Positions 12,730 through 21,132 of a DNA stretch of 56,226 bases are shown here, in pieces; within the stretch, counting starts at the first letter, position 1; every line of letters begins with the position of its first letter. Under the pieces are notes generated by a model, which saw only the letters and a program-made list of their open reading frames with translations, ran no database searches and had not been told where the DNA came from. A program made the translations under genes and the position numbers. The stretch is taken from assembly GCA_016791115.1 (NCBI GenBank), contig JAEUNL010000015.1:1-56226 (forward strand), in the 5' to 3' direction. This DNA is from Rhodocyclaceae bacterium. Lineage in GTDB: Bacteria > Pseudomonadota > Gammaproteobacteria > Burkholderiales > Rhodocyclaceae.

Positions 12730-14652
12730 ATGCTTTTCCCTTCTCGATTCGACGTCATCGTTGTCGGCGGTGGCCATGCCGGCACCGAGGCGGCGCTCGC
12801 CGCTGCGAGGATGGGCGCAAAGACAATGTTGCTGACGCACAACATCGAGACGCTGGGGCAGATGTCGTGCAACCCGTCGATTGGCGGAATAGGCAAAGGC
12901 CATCTGGTCAAGGAGCTTGACGCGCTGGGTGGTGCAATGGCTTGTGCTACCGACGAGGGCGGCATCCAGTTTCGTATTCTCAACTCGAGCAAAGGCCCCG
13001 CGGTGCGCGCGACCCGCGCCCAGGCCGACCGCGTGTTGTACAAGGCTGCGATCCGCCGCAGGCTCGAGAATCAGCCGAATCTCGTTCTGTTTCAGCAGGC
13101 GGTCGACGATCTCCTGTTGCGCGGTGATCGCGTCGTTGGTGTCGTCACCCAGATCGGATTGCGCTTCGAGGCGGAAGCCGTCGTGCTGACCGCCGGTACC
13201 TTCCTGTCCGGGCTGATCCACGTTGGCCTGTCGCACTATCAGGCAGGCAGGGCAGGTGATCCGGCCTCCACCACGCTGGGCTCGCGGCTCCGCGAACTGA
13301 ATCTACCGCAAGGCCGACTCAAGACCGGCACGCCGCCGCGGCTCGATGCGCGTAGCATCGACTTCTCCGTGATGACCGAACAACCGGGCGACGATCCGGT
13401 GCCGGTGTTCTCGTTTCTCGGTACGGCGAGCCAGCATCCGCGTCAGCTGCCGTGCTGGATTACGCAGACGAACGAGCGTACCCACGACATCATCCGCGCC
13501 GGCCTCGACCGTTCGCCGATGTTCACCGGCGTCATCGAGGGTGTCGGACCGCGCTATTGCCCGTCGATCGAAGACAAGATCCACCGTTTCGCCGACAAAT
13601 CCAGCCACAACATTTTCCTCGAGCCTGAGGGGCTGGACACCCACGAAATCTATCCCAACGGCGTGTCGACGTCGCTTCCGTTCGACGTGCAGCTGGCCCT
13701 GGTGCGCAGCATTCGCGGCCTGGAGAACGCGCACATCCTGCGCCCCGGGTATGCGATCGAATACGACTATTTTGACCCGCGCAACCTGAAGATCTCGCTG
13801 GAAACCAAATCGATCGCCGGACTGTTCTTCGCCGGCCAGATCAACGGCACGACCGGATACGAAGAAGCAGCGGCGCAGGGTCTGCTCGCCGGAGCCAATG
13901 CCGCGTTGATGACCCGCGGCGAGCCCGGCTGGTGTCCGCGCCGCGACGAGGCCTATCTCGGCGTGCTCGTGGACGATCTGATCACCCGCGGTGTCAGCGA
14001 ACCTTACCGGATGTTCACGTCGCGAGCCGAATACCGCCTTTCCCTGCGCGAAGACAACGCCGACTTGCGCATGACCGAAACCGGTCGGCGCCTTGGTCTG
14101 GTCGACGACGCACGCTGGGACGCCTTCAATCGCAAGCGTGACGCGATCGCGGGCGAAAGCGAGCGCCTAAAGCGCACTTGGGTGCGACCGGAAACCTTGC
14201 CAGCAACCGAGGCGGAGCGCGTGCTTGGCAAACCGATAGAGCGTGAATACAACCTGTTCGAGCTCCTGCGCCGGCCCGACGTAACCTATGGCCAACTCAT
14301 GACGCTGCCTGGCGCACCCAGTCCGATTGCGGACGTCCAGGCGGTTGAGCAGGTCGAGATCCAGGCCAAATACCAAGGCTACATCGACCGCCAGCAGGAC
14401 GAAGTCGCGCGGCATCTGGAAGCTGAAACCATGGCGCTTCCGCTCGACATCGATTACGCGAGCGTGCGCGGGCTGTCCAGGGAAGTCCAATCCAAGCTCA
14501 ATTCGCATAAGCCCCAGACAGTCGGGCAGGCTGCGCGCATCCAGGGCGTGACGCCCGCGGCTATCTCGCTGCTGCTGGTGCACCTCAAGCGGGGTGCGTT
14601 CGCCAAGAATCAGAACGACAACGACAACGCCTCGGAACGCAGGACGGCATGA
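12730..14652 (+). CDS. mnmG: tRNA uridine-5-carboxymethylaminomethyl modification enzyme MnmG (GidA)
   Basis: FAD-dependent partner of MnmE in wobble-uridine modification. The 640-residue protein has the N-terminal FAD motif [19 protein letters not shown], the MnmG signatures [19 protein letters not shown] and [20 protein letters not shown], and the C-terminal helical domain that contacts MnmE ([15 protein letters not shown]). Length is normal. Its last bases overlap the rsmG start (ATGA). A new transcription unit is likely because the previous gene is on the other strand. Confidence 0.97.
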   Translation: MLFPSRFDVIVVGGGHAGTEAALAAARMGAKTMLLTHNIETLGQMSCNPSIGGIGKGHLVKELDALGGAMACATDEGGIQFRILNSSKGPAVRATRAQADRVLYKAAIRRRLENQPNLVLFQQAVDDLLLRGDRVVGVVTQIGLRFEAEAVVLTAGTFLSGLIHVGLSHYQAGRAGDPASTTLGSRLRELNLPQGRLKTGTPPRLDARSIDFSVMTEQPGDDPVPVFSFLGTASQHPRQLPCWITQTNERTHDIIRAGLDRSPMFTGVIEGVGPRYCPSIEDKIHRFADKSSHNIFLEPEGLDTHEIYPNGVSTSLPFDVQLALVRSIRGLENAHILRPGYAIEYDYFDPRNLKISLETKSIAGLFFAGQINGTTGYEEAAAQGLLAGANAALMTRGEPGWCPRRDEAYLGVLVDDLITRGVSEPYRMFTSRAEYRLSLREDNADLRMTETGRRLGLVDDARWDAFNRKRDAIAGESERLKRTWVRPETLPATEAERVLGKPIEREYNLFELLRRPDVTYGQLMTLPGAPSPIADVQAVEQVEIQAKYQGYIDRQQDEVARHLEAETMALPLDIDYASVRGLSREVQSKLNSHKPQTVGQAARIQGVTPAAISLLLVHLKRGAFAKNQNDNDNASERRTA

Positions 14653-15272
14653 CAATGGAATCAGAACTCGCGCGTGGCATCGCCGCGCTCGGCGTGGATT
14701 TGCCTGCAGAAGCACAGGCTCGCCTGATGGCTTTCGCGACGCTGCTTGCCAAGTGGAATCGCGTCTATAACCTGACTGCCTTGCGCGATGAGTCGCAGGT
14801 GCTCACACATCACCTGCTGGACTCGCTCGCGGTGCTGCCCCACCTCGAGGCGACGCGCCTGGCCGACATCGGCAGCGGGGGCGGGCTGCCGGGCATTCCC
14901 CTGGCGATCGCGCGTCCCCAGTGCCAAATCGCACTGGTCGAAACCAGCCACAAGAAAGCAAGCTTCCTGGAACAGGCGCGCATCGAACTCGGCCTCGAGA
15001 ACCTCGATGTCATCAACGATCGCGTCGAGCAGTGGCATCCCGCGACGCAATGCGATGCCATCATTTCGCGTGCGTTCTCCGATATCGCGGATTTCGTACG
15101 CCTGACCGATCACCTGCTCGGAGAGGGCGGTCGCTGGTATGCGATGAAGGGCGTGCTGCCGCACGACGAAATTGCGCAATTGCCGGCCGGTTATCGCGTC
15201 GAGCGCGTGATCCCGCTTGACGTGCCCGGCCTCGGCGCTGCACGCCATCTTGTTGTCATAGAACGGGGTTGA
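14649..15272 (+). CDS. rsmG: 16S rRNA (guanine527-N7)-methyltransferase RsmG (GidB)
   Basis: SAM-dependent enzyme that methylates G527 of 16S rRNA; its loss gives low-level streptomycin resistance in other bacteria. The 207 residues carry the SAM loop [15 protein letters not shown] near residue 75 and the family motifs [13 protein letters not shown] and [14 protein letters not shown] at 14649 overlaps the mnmG stop; a second ATG at 14655 is equally possible. The order mnmG-rsmG-parA-parB is widely conserved. Confidence 0.96.
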   Translation: MTMESELARGIAALGVDLPAEAQARLMAFATLLAKWNRVYNLTALRDESQVLTHHLLDSLAVLPHLEATRLADIGSGGGLPGIPLAIARPQCQIALVETSHKKASFLEQARIELGLENLDVINDRVEQWHPATQCDAIISRAFSDIADFVRLTDHLLGEGGRWYAMKGVLPHDEIAQLPAGYRVERVIPLDVPGLGAARHLVVIERG

Positions 15273-15280
15273 GCACGAGC

Positions 15281-16051
15281 ATGGCACGCATATTCGCGAT
15301 CGCAAATCAGAAGGGCGGCGTCGGCAAGACAACGACCAGCGTCAACCTGGCGGCTGCACTGGCTGCCACGGGCCAGCGTGTGCTGCTGATCGACCTCGAC
15401 CCGCAGGGCAATGCCACCATGGGCAGCGGGATCGACAAGCGCAGCCTCGTGAAATCGGTGTACCACGTCCTGGTCGGCCTCGCCACGCTGACGGAGGCAC
15501 GCGCGCCGGCGCCCGAGGGCAAGTACGATGTGCTGCCGGCAAACCGCGACCTTGCTGGCGCGGAAATCGAACTCGTCGAACTCGAGCATCGCGAGACCCG
15601 CCTCAAGCGCGAGCTCTCGGCGCATGACCACGAGTACGATTTCGTCCTGATCGACTGCCCTCCTTCGCTTTCGCTGCTCACCCTCAACGGCCTGTGTGCA
15701 GCGAACGGCGTCATCATTCCCATGCAATGCGAATATTTCGCGCTTGAGGGACTGTCCGATCTCGTCAACACGATCAAGAAGGTGCATGCCAATCTCAATC
15801 GTGATCTCAAGATCATCGGCCTGCTGCGCGTGATGTTCGACCCGCGCAACACGCTCGGCCAGCAGGTCTCGGCACAACTCGAGGCGCATTTCGGCGACAA
15901 GGTGTTCCGAACCATCGTCCCGCGCAATATCCGGCTTGCCGAAGCGCCCAGTCACGGCATGCCCGGCGTGGTATTCGACCGCGCAGCGAAGGGTTCGCAG
16001 GCCTACATGGCATTTGCAGAAGAAATGATCGAGCGCATGAAGACGCTCTGA
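15281..16051 (+). CDS. parA: Chromosome-partitioning ATPase ParA (Soj)
   Basis: Walker-type ATPase that with ParB and parS moves newly copied origins apart. From the ATG at 15281 the protein has 256 residues, beginning MARIFAIANQKGGVGKTTTS with the deviant Walker A box, followed by LIDLDPQGNATMGSG and FVLIDCPPSLSLLTLNGL. A TTG at 15269 overlapping the rsmG stop would add four residues. ParB starts 16 bases after its stop, and two parS-like sites lie 3-4 kb upstream. Confidence 0.96.
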   Translation: MARIFAIANQKGGVGKTTTSVNLAAALAATGQRVLLIDLDPQGNATMGSGIDKRSLVKSVYHVLVGLATLTEARAPAPEGKYDVLPANRDLAGAEIELVELEHRETRLKRELSAHDHEYDFVLIDCPPSLSLLTLNGLCAANGVIIPMQCEYFALEGLSDLVNTIKKVHANLNRDLKIIGLLRVMFDPRNTLGQQVSAQLEAHFGDKVFRTIVPRNIRLAEAPSHGMPGVVFDRAAKGSQAYMAFAEEMIERMKTL

Positions 16052-16067
16052 CGACACGGGAGACATG

Positions 16068-16925
16068 ATGGCACCGCCAAAACTCAAGGGGCTCGGCCGC
16101 GGGCTCGACGCACTTCTCGCCGGCGACAAGGCTGACGATCCGGGACACCAGGGCACGCTTGCCGTGTCGTCGATGCAGCCGGGCAAATATCAGCCGCGCA
16201 CGCGCATGGATCCCGGCTCGCTCGAGGAACTGGCGGCCTCGATCAAGGCGCAGGGCATCATGCAGCCGATCCTGGTGCGCCAGATTGCTGCCGAGCGCTA
16301 CGAAATCATCGCCGGCGAGCGCCGCTGGCGTGCCGCCCAGCTCGCCGGCCTCGACGCGGTGCCGGTGTTGATCCGCGAGATTCCCGACGAAGCTGCGCTG
16401 GCGATGAGTCTGATCGAGAACATCCAGCGCGAAGACCTGAACCCGCTCGAAGAAGCTGCGGGTCTGCAGCGATTGATCGAGGAATTCGGCATGACGCACC
16501 AGCAGGCGGCGGATGCGGTCGGCCGTTCGCGCCCGGCCGCCTCGAACCTGCTGCGCCTGCTGCAGCTTGCGCGGCCCGTGCAGGAACTGCTGATGGCCGG
16601 CGACCTCGACATGGGCCATGCGCGCGCGCTTCTGCCCTTGTCCGGTGCCAATCAGGTCGCGCTCGCCAACCGCGTCGTCGCCAAGCGGCTGTCGGTCCGC
16701 GAAACCGAACGCGCGGTCGCACACGAGCTTGATCCGCCGTCGCACCGTATCAACAAGGCCGAGCTCAATCGCGATCTGCTGCGCTTGCAGGAAGAACTGG
16801 CCGATGCGATAGGCGCGACCGTCACCATCAAGGCCAACAAGAAAGGCGCCGGCCAACTCGCCATCCAATTCGGCAGTCTCGACCAGCTCGACGGCATTCT
16901 CGACCGGCTGCGCCGGGAAAACTGA
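16068..16925 (+). CDS. parB: Chromosome-partitioning protein ParB (Spo0J)
   Basis: CTP-dependent DNA clamp that loads at parS sites and stimulates ParA. The 285-residue protein has the N-terminal LKGLGRGLDALL motif that contacts ParA, the ParB/sulfiredoxin domain with the CTP-binding GERRWRAAQLAG, a helix-turn-helix (MTHQQAADAVGRSRPAASNL) for parS binding, and a C-terminal dimerisation domain. ATG 16068 has better spacing from GGGAGA than the ATG three bases earlier. Its expected sites are at 11447-11460 and 12252-12265. Confidence 0.96.
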   Translation: MAPPKLKGLGRGLDALLAGDKADDPGHQGTLAVSSMQPGKYQPRTRMDPGSLEELAASIKAQGIMQPILVRQIAAERYEIIAGERRWRAAQLAGLDAVPVLIREIPDEAALAMSLIENIQREDLNPLEEAAGLQRLIEEFGMTHQQAADAVGRSRPAASNLLRLLQLARPVQELLMAGDLDMGHARALLPLSGANQVALANRVVAKRLSVRETERAVAHELDPPSHRINKAELNRDLLRLQEELADAIGATVTIKANKKGAGQLAIQFGSLDQLDGILDRLRREN

Positions 16926-17077
16926 GCCCGGTCCGAGGGCGTAGGTTCTTTCCTACCCGAACGGGTGTGCGGACCGTACTCTGCGGAGGAATTGTCCGCC
17001 TTCGGCCATGAATGGCCCAATCCACCTCCTGAGCCGTGGCGTGCAGACGCGCGTCAGCCAATCCTCGGGAGGATCTC
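16926..17077. other. Intergenic region after parB with base-paired elements
   Basis: No gene. GGTCCG (16930-16935) can pair with CGGACC (16970-16975), enclosing GTAGG-loop-CCTAC (16941-16956) and a competing CCCG-AA-CGGG. There is no T-run, so this is not a typical intrinsic terminator. The segment ends with a GGGAGGA Shine-Dalgarno sequence for the next gene. Confidence 0.35.
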
Positions 17078-17596
17078 ATGCTTCGATCGATTTCTGCGTT
17101 CATCGCGACGGCTGCGCTCGCCTGCGGGCCGGTCATGGCCGCGCCGATGCTGATGTCCGGCGACTGGGCGAAAGACGCCTGCAATGCATGGAATCAGGAT
17201 CCGCGCCTTACCGAAGACCTCAAGCAGAGCGGGTGGTCAGCCAATCACGACAAGGAGCGCGGCTTCAAAATCATGCAGCTCTATCGCAACGAGTGCCGAA
17301 ACACGCCGCGTGCCGAGATGCACATTGCCGAGAAGGACGGCTTGGCAACCTGCGTCTTCGGCGGCAAGGCAACAACCGACAAGCTCAATGCCTCCGCCGA
17401 CTACGTCATGCACGCGGACACCGCGCGCTGGATCGAGATGGGCAAGGGTGATTACGGTCCGATGCGCGCCATGATGTTCGGACGCTTGCAGTTCGAAGGG
17501 CCGAAAGGCGAAGCCATGCGGAACATGGGTCCGTTCGAGCGCTTCCTGCTTCTGGTGGGCAAGGTGGATGGCGACGCGAGTGCATGCCCTGAATAG
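17078..17596 (+). CDS. Secreted SCP2-like sterol/lipid-binding domain protein
   Basis: The 172-residue product starts with a clear signal peptide (MLRSISAFIATAALACGPVMA), so it is probably periplasmic. The mature part resembles the SCP2 lipid-carrier fold: ASADYVMHADTARWIEMGKG followed by GPMRAMMFGRLQFEGPKGEA, the pattern of a pocket that binds a lipid or quinone-like molecule. Three mature cysteines may form disulfides. ATG 17078 is chosen because GGGAGGA precedes it; an upstream in-frame ATG lacks this. Ligand and role are unknown. Confidence 0.7.
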   Translation: MLRSISAFIATAALACGPVMAAPMLMSGDWAKDACNAWNQDPRLTEDLKQSGWSANHDKERGFKIMQLYRNECRNTPRAEMHIAEKDGLATCVFGGKATTDKLNASADYVMHADTARWIEMGKGDYGPMRAMMFGRLQFEGPKGEAMRNMGPFERFLLLVGKVDGDASACPE

Positions 17597-17939
17597 CGCG
17601 ACGAGGTAGATTTGCCGCTGCCGTAGCGGTTTCCGTGCTCGCATGGCGGGTAGCACGCCGTGCAACTGCCCCCGACAGGTGCGTGAGGTGCGACAGCGCC
17701 TCGCAACGCGTTTCCACCCGAACATCTCGCCGCGTGGTCGGTGCGAATCCGCCGCAATCTGCCCGGTTCATGCCGACTTCCGGTGGCCCGGCCCATGCGC
17801 CAATGCCACGCTACCCGTGACATTTCGCAAGATCGGGTTCCATTAGTCTCCTGGGTTCCGCAGCACGTGCGGTTTGTCATGCGGTTGCGCCGCATAGGCA
17901 AGATAGTCTGCACCCGTCGCTGTATATGCTCGAGAGATC
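17597..17939. other. Non-coding stretch before GGDEF-EAL gene
   Basis: 343 bases without a convincing gene. A hairpin ATGCGG-TTGCG-CCGCAT occupies 17879-17895, and CACGTG at 17862-17867 lacks the flanks of a parS site. The stretch must contain the promoter of the downstream signalling gene, but I see no good -35/-10 pair. Confidence 0.4.
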
Positions 17940-19745
17940 ATGAACGCCCAAGCCCCGGCTCAAACCAATATCGCCATCTATCTGGTGCCAGCAGTGGCCG
18001 TCGTTGCTTCGCTCGCATGGGGGGCGATGCAGCCTGATCGGGCGCTGGAAGCAGTGCTGGTGGCGGCTTTCGGCGTGGCGGCAGCCGCATGCATCCGCAT
18101 GGCGGGGCTGCTCCGCAGTGCCGGCCATGCAGCCAGAACCCATGCAGAACGCTCGAACGCACTGATGCGCCAGGTCGAACTTGCGCAAACGGCCCATGCG
18201 TCCGAAAAGCAGCGGCTGCACGCCGAGATCGAAGGCCTGCATGCCCAGTTGCAGGTTGAGACGACGCGCCGTGAAACGGCCCAGCGACTGGCGCTGCAGA
18301 CGACGCACAGCGATGCGCTGACCCAGCTGCCCAACCGCACGCGCCTGCAGGAAGACCTGGTCAAGGCCTTGTCGGCGGCCGAGCGCCGGCAAGGCAAGGT
18401 CGCGGTAATGTTCGTAGACCTCGATGATTTCAAGCGCATCAACGACACGCTCGGCCACTCCGTCGGCGATGAACTGCTGACGCAGGCCGCAGCGCGCCTG
18501 CAGGCCTGTGTGCGCACCGAAGACGAACTGGCGATCAACCGCGGCGGCGAGAAAGGATGCGTGGCGCGCGTCGGCGGCGACGAATTCGTGCTGCTGATCC
18601 GCGACGTCGAGGATCACCGTGCCATGGCCGCCATCGCGCAGCGCCTGGTCGAAGCCTTTCGCTCGCCGTTTGCCGTCGGCGGTCACAAGGTGCAGACCAG
18701 CGTAAGCCTCGGCATCGCGTGCTACCCGCGTGACGGCCACTTCGGCGACACCCTGCTCAAGCACGCTGACATGGCGATGTACCGCGCCAAGGAGCAGGGC
18801 AAGGACGGCTATCAGTTCTTCTCGCACTCGATGAGCGTCGCTGCCTCGCGCAGGCTCGCGGTCGAGGAAGGCTTGCGGCGTGCCCTCGACGATCAGGAGT
18901 TCGTGGTCCACTACCAACCGAAGGTCGAAACCGGCACGCTGCGTGTGATCGGCGCCGAGGCACTGGTGCGCTGGCGCAGCCCGGTGCATGGATTGGTTGC
19001 TCCCGCGAATTTCATCGAGATTGCGGAAGAAGCCGGTTTGATCGCGCATATCGGCGAATGGGTCCTGATGCAGGCCTGCCGGCAGCAGCGCGCCTGGCAG
19101 GAGGCCGGGCTCAAGCCGGTGCAGGTTGCGGTCAACGTGTCCAGCATGCAATTCCGCGAGGACCATCTGCTGACTGCCGTGGTCACCGCGGTCAAGAAGA
19201 CCGGCATCGATCCCAAGTTGCTGCAGCTCGAAGTGACCGAAAACCTGTTCATGAAGAACATGAATGCCGCGCGCAACACGCTCGAATGCATACGCGGACT
19301 CGGCGCAACGGTAGCCATCGACGATTTCGGCACCGGCTATTCTTCGTTCAGCTACCTGCGGCAACTGCCGGTGGACAGCGTCAAGATCGACCGCTCTTTC
19401 GTACAGGATCTCGGCACCAAGGCGGACGACCGCGAGATCACGCGCGCCATCGTCAATCTCGCCCGCACGCTCGGTGTCAGAACGGTCGCCGAGGGCGTGG
19501 AGACCAAGCAGCAGGCCGAGATACTGGCCGAAATGGGGTGCAGCGAAATGCAGGGTTTCCTGTTTGCGCCGCCGGTGGATGCGGCGACCATGGCGCAGAT
19601 CCTCAAGGCGGGCACGCTGGCGATGGACGGCTACGCAGGAAAGTTGCCGCGCGAAGTGCGCCCGGGCGCAGGCATGGCCAAAGACAGCTTCGAGATGCAT
19701 TCCGAGGCGACGCTGATCGCGCCGATGCATTTGGGGAACGATTAG
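17940..19745 (+). CDS. Membrane GGDEF-EAL cyclic-di-GMP signalling protein
   Basis: Probably makes and/or degrades cyclic di-GMP at the inner membrane. The 601 residues comprise two hydrophobic helices (about 12-30 and 37-58), a coiled-coil stretch, a GGDEF domain (about 118-290) with intact RVGGDEF near residue 212, and an EAL domain (about 305-560) with EALVRWR, ENLFM and DDFGTGYSSFSYL. Both catalytic signatures are intact. An I-site-like RTED precedes GGDEF, but 16 residues separate its Asp from GGDEF instead of about 5, owing to an insertion with ELAINRGGEKG. No periplasmic sensor domain is visible. Confidence 0.93.
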   Translation: MNAQAPAQTNIAIYLVPAVAVVASLAWGAMQPDRALEAVLVAAFGVAAAACIRMAGLLRSAGHAARTHAERSNALMRQVELAQTAHASEKQRLHAEIEGLHAQLQVETTRRETAQRLALQTTHSDALTQLPNRTRLQEDLVKALSAAERRQGKVAVMFVDLDDFKRINDTLGHSVGDELLTQAAARLQACVRTEDELAINRGGEKGCVARVGGDEFVLLIRDVEDHRAMAAIAQRLVEAFRSPFAVGGHKVQTSVSLGIACYPRDGHFGDTLLKHADMAMYRAKEQGKDGYQFFSHSMSVAASRRLAVEEGLRRALDDQEFVVHYQPKVETGTLRVIGAEALVRWRSPVHGLVAPANFIEIAEEAGLIAHIGEWVLMQACRQQRAWQEAGLKPVQVAVNVSSMQFREDHLLTAVVTAVKKTGIDPKLLQLEVTENLFMKNMNAARNTLECIRGLGATVAIDDFGTGYSSFSYLRQLPVDSVKIDRSFVQDLGTKADDREITRAIVNLARTLGVRTVAEGVETKQQAEILAEMGCSEMQGFLFAPPVDAATMAQILKAGTLAMDGYAGKLPREVRPGAGMAKDSFEMHSEATLIAPMHLGND

Positions 19746-19764
19746 GGTCGGCCTTCACCGAGCT

Positions 19765-21132
19765 TCAGCGCGGCGGCTTGTCGCTCGTCGTGCCGCTGCC
19801 CATCTGCCGCCACAGCCGGTAAGCCATCGTACCCAGCAGCACGACGGCGATGCCGAGTACGCTCCACAGGATCCAGCGCCTGAAGTCCGTCTGCGGGCGC
19901 AGCCTGGCGTCGCCGCCAGACTGTGCCGGCACGCCCAGCGTCGCGTTGCCGATCAGTTCACGCGTAGCTTCGACCTCCCGTTCCGAGTAACCGGGTACCA
20001 GACTGGCGATCGGATACGCCGCGGTACGGGCCTGTGCGTTACCGTAGGCCAGAACGAAAGGCCCGCTGCCGCGCGCCGCAAACACCAATGTGTGCGGCAC
20101 CCAGCCAATTTCCAGCATCGGCGTGCCGCTGCCGAGACCGCCGCCGCGTGTGTCGAAGCGCAACATCAGTTGCTGTGACGCATTCACCGGCAGGTCCGGG
20201 TTCTCGAACTCGCCGTTCGACTGCACCAGCCGGTAGGCGACATGGCTGCCGATGATGCGCCAGTCGCGCTCGTTGCCAGCGCGCGCCAGCACCGTGACCG
20301 GCACGACCGTGTTGTTCTGCGACAAATGAATGCGCAGCCTGTCCGCCGGTGCGCCGGGTGGCAGCGCATAGATGTATTCGCTCTCGCCGGCATTCACGCG
20401 TATCGGCTCGATGCGTTGCCATATCCGCGCCGGCTCGCTTGCGACCTGTGCCGGTTCGAACCGGGCGCTGCCGAACGCAACCCCGTGCGCGGCGCCATCG
20501 GCCCAGCTCAGGCGCCAGTACTTCGCCTCGGTCGCCGGCCACTCGATGCGCAGGCGCGCCAGCGATTGCGCACCGGCATGGGCAACGAGCAGCGGCGCGC
20601 TTCCCGCGAGCACGCGCCAGTGCTCGAGGTCGTCGCTCCCCTCGACGCGCATGCGGCCGGCGAACTGCGCTTTCGCATCGGCGGGCACCAGTTCGAGCGC
20701 CCGCACGCCCTGCTTGAGCTGAGAGGCGTCGAGCAGCCAGGCATCGGACGATGCCATGCCGCGTTCGGCTGACTCGCGCACGTTCACGACCGTACCGTCG
20801 CCGCGCCGCTCCACCTGAACGGCGATGCCGCCACCCGTGGTGGTCGAGTGCGGCAGCGGAAACAGCGGGACTTCGCGCATCGCCACCGAATCGAGTTGCG
20901 TCGCCGGGCGCGGTTCGAATGCATGCGGCACCACCTCGCCTGTGGCGTTGAACACGCGCAAGTCGCGCATGTCGCCGTGCGTCAGCGTGCCGTACACCGG
21001 CGAGGGCAGCGCAATGCGCTGAAACGGCGTGCCTGCCGATGCGGTGATCGGTGCGACATAGGCGTAGTCGGTCTGCGATTCGGCCCAGACGAGAACCGGG
21101 GTCAGCAGCAGCAGCGAGAGCAGGCGTTTCAT
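19765..21132 (-). CDS. DUF3999 family exported membrane-anchored protein
   Basis: Function unknown. From ATG 21132 the protein has 455 residues: a signal peptide (MKRLLSLLLLTPVLVWA), a large extracytoplasmic region rich in beta-type sequence, and one C-terminal membrane helix (WILWSVLGIAVVLLGTMAYRLW) with a short basic tail. This fits DUF3999, typically encoded beside DUF2339 genes. Its ATG overlaps the stop of the DUF2339 gene by four bases, so the two are coupled. The frame is open far upstream, but that part is antisense-like and opposite DUF2339 coding sequence. Confidence 0.85.
   Translation of the reverse strand: MKRLLSLLLLTPVLVWAESQTDYAYVAPITASAGTPFQRIALPSPVYGTLTHGDMRDLRVFNATGEVVPHAFEPRPATQLDSVAMREVPLFPLPHSTTTGGGIAVQVERRGDGTVVNVRESAERGMASSDAWLLDASQLKQGVRALELVPADAKAQFAGRMRVEGSDDLEHWRVLAGSAPLLVAHAGAQSLARLRIEWPATEAKYWRLSWADGAAHGVAFGSARFEPAQVASEPARIWQRIEPIRVNAGESEYIYALPPGAPADRLRIHLSQNNTVVPVTVLARAGNERDWRIIGSHVAYRLVQSNGEFENPDLPVNASQQLMLRFDTRGGGLGSGTPMLEIGWVPHTLVFAARGSGPFVLAYGNAQARTAAYPIASLVPGYSEREVEATRELIGNATLGVPAQSGGDARLRPQTDFRRWILWSVLGIAVVLLGTMAYRLWRQMGSGTTSDKPPR

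Noticed and set aside
17643..17846. A 67-codon frame in the gap before the GGDEF-EAL gene
   Set aside because: No ribosome-binding site, no signal or domain, Cys/Pro/Arg-rich chance composition.
17862..17867. CACGTG as a third parS site
   Set aside because: The flanks lack the GTTC/GAAC arms; it is a short chance palindrome.
17877..19730. A 617-codon minus-strand frame
   Set aside because: Antisense to the GGDEF-EAL gene, whose catalytic motifs are unambiguous.
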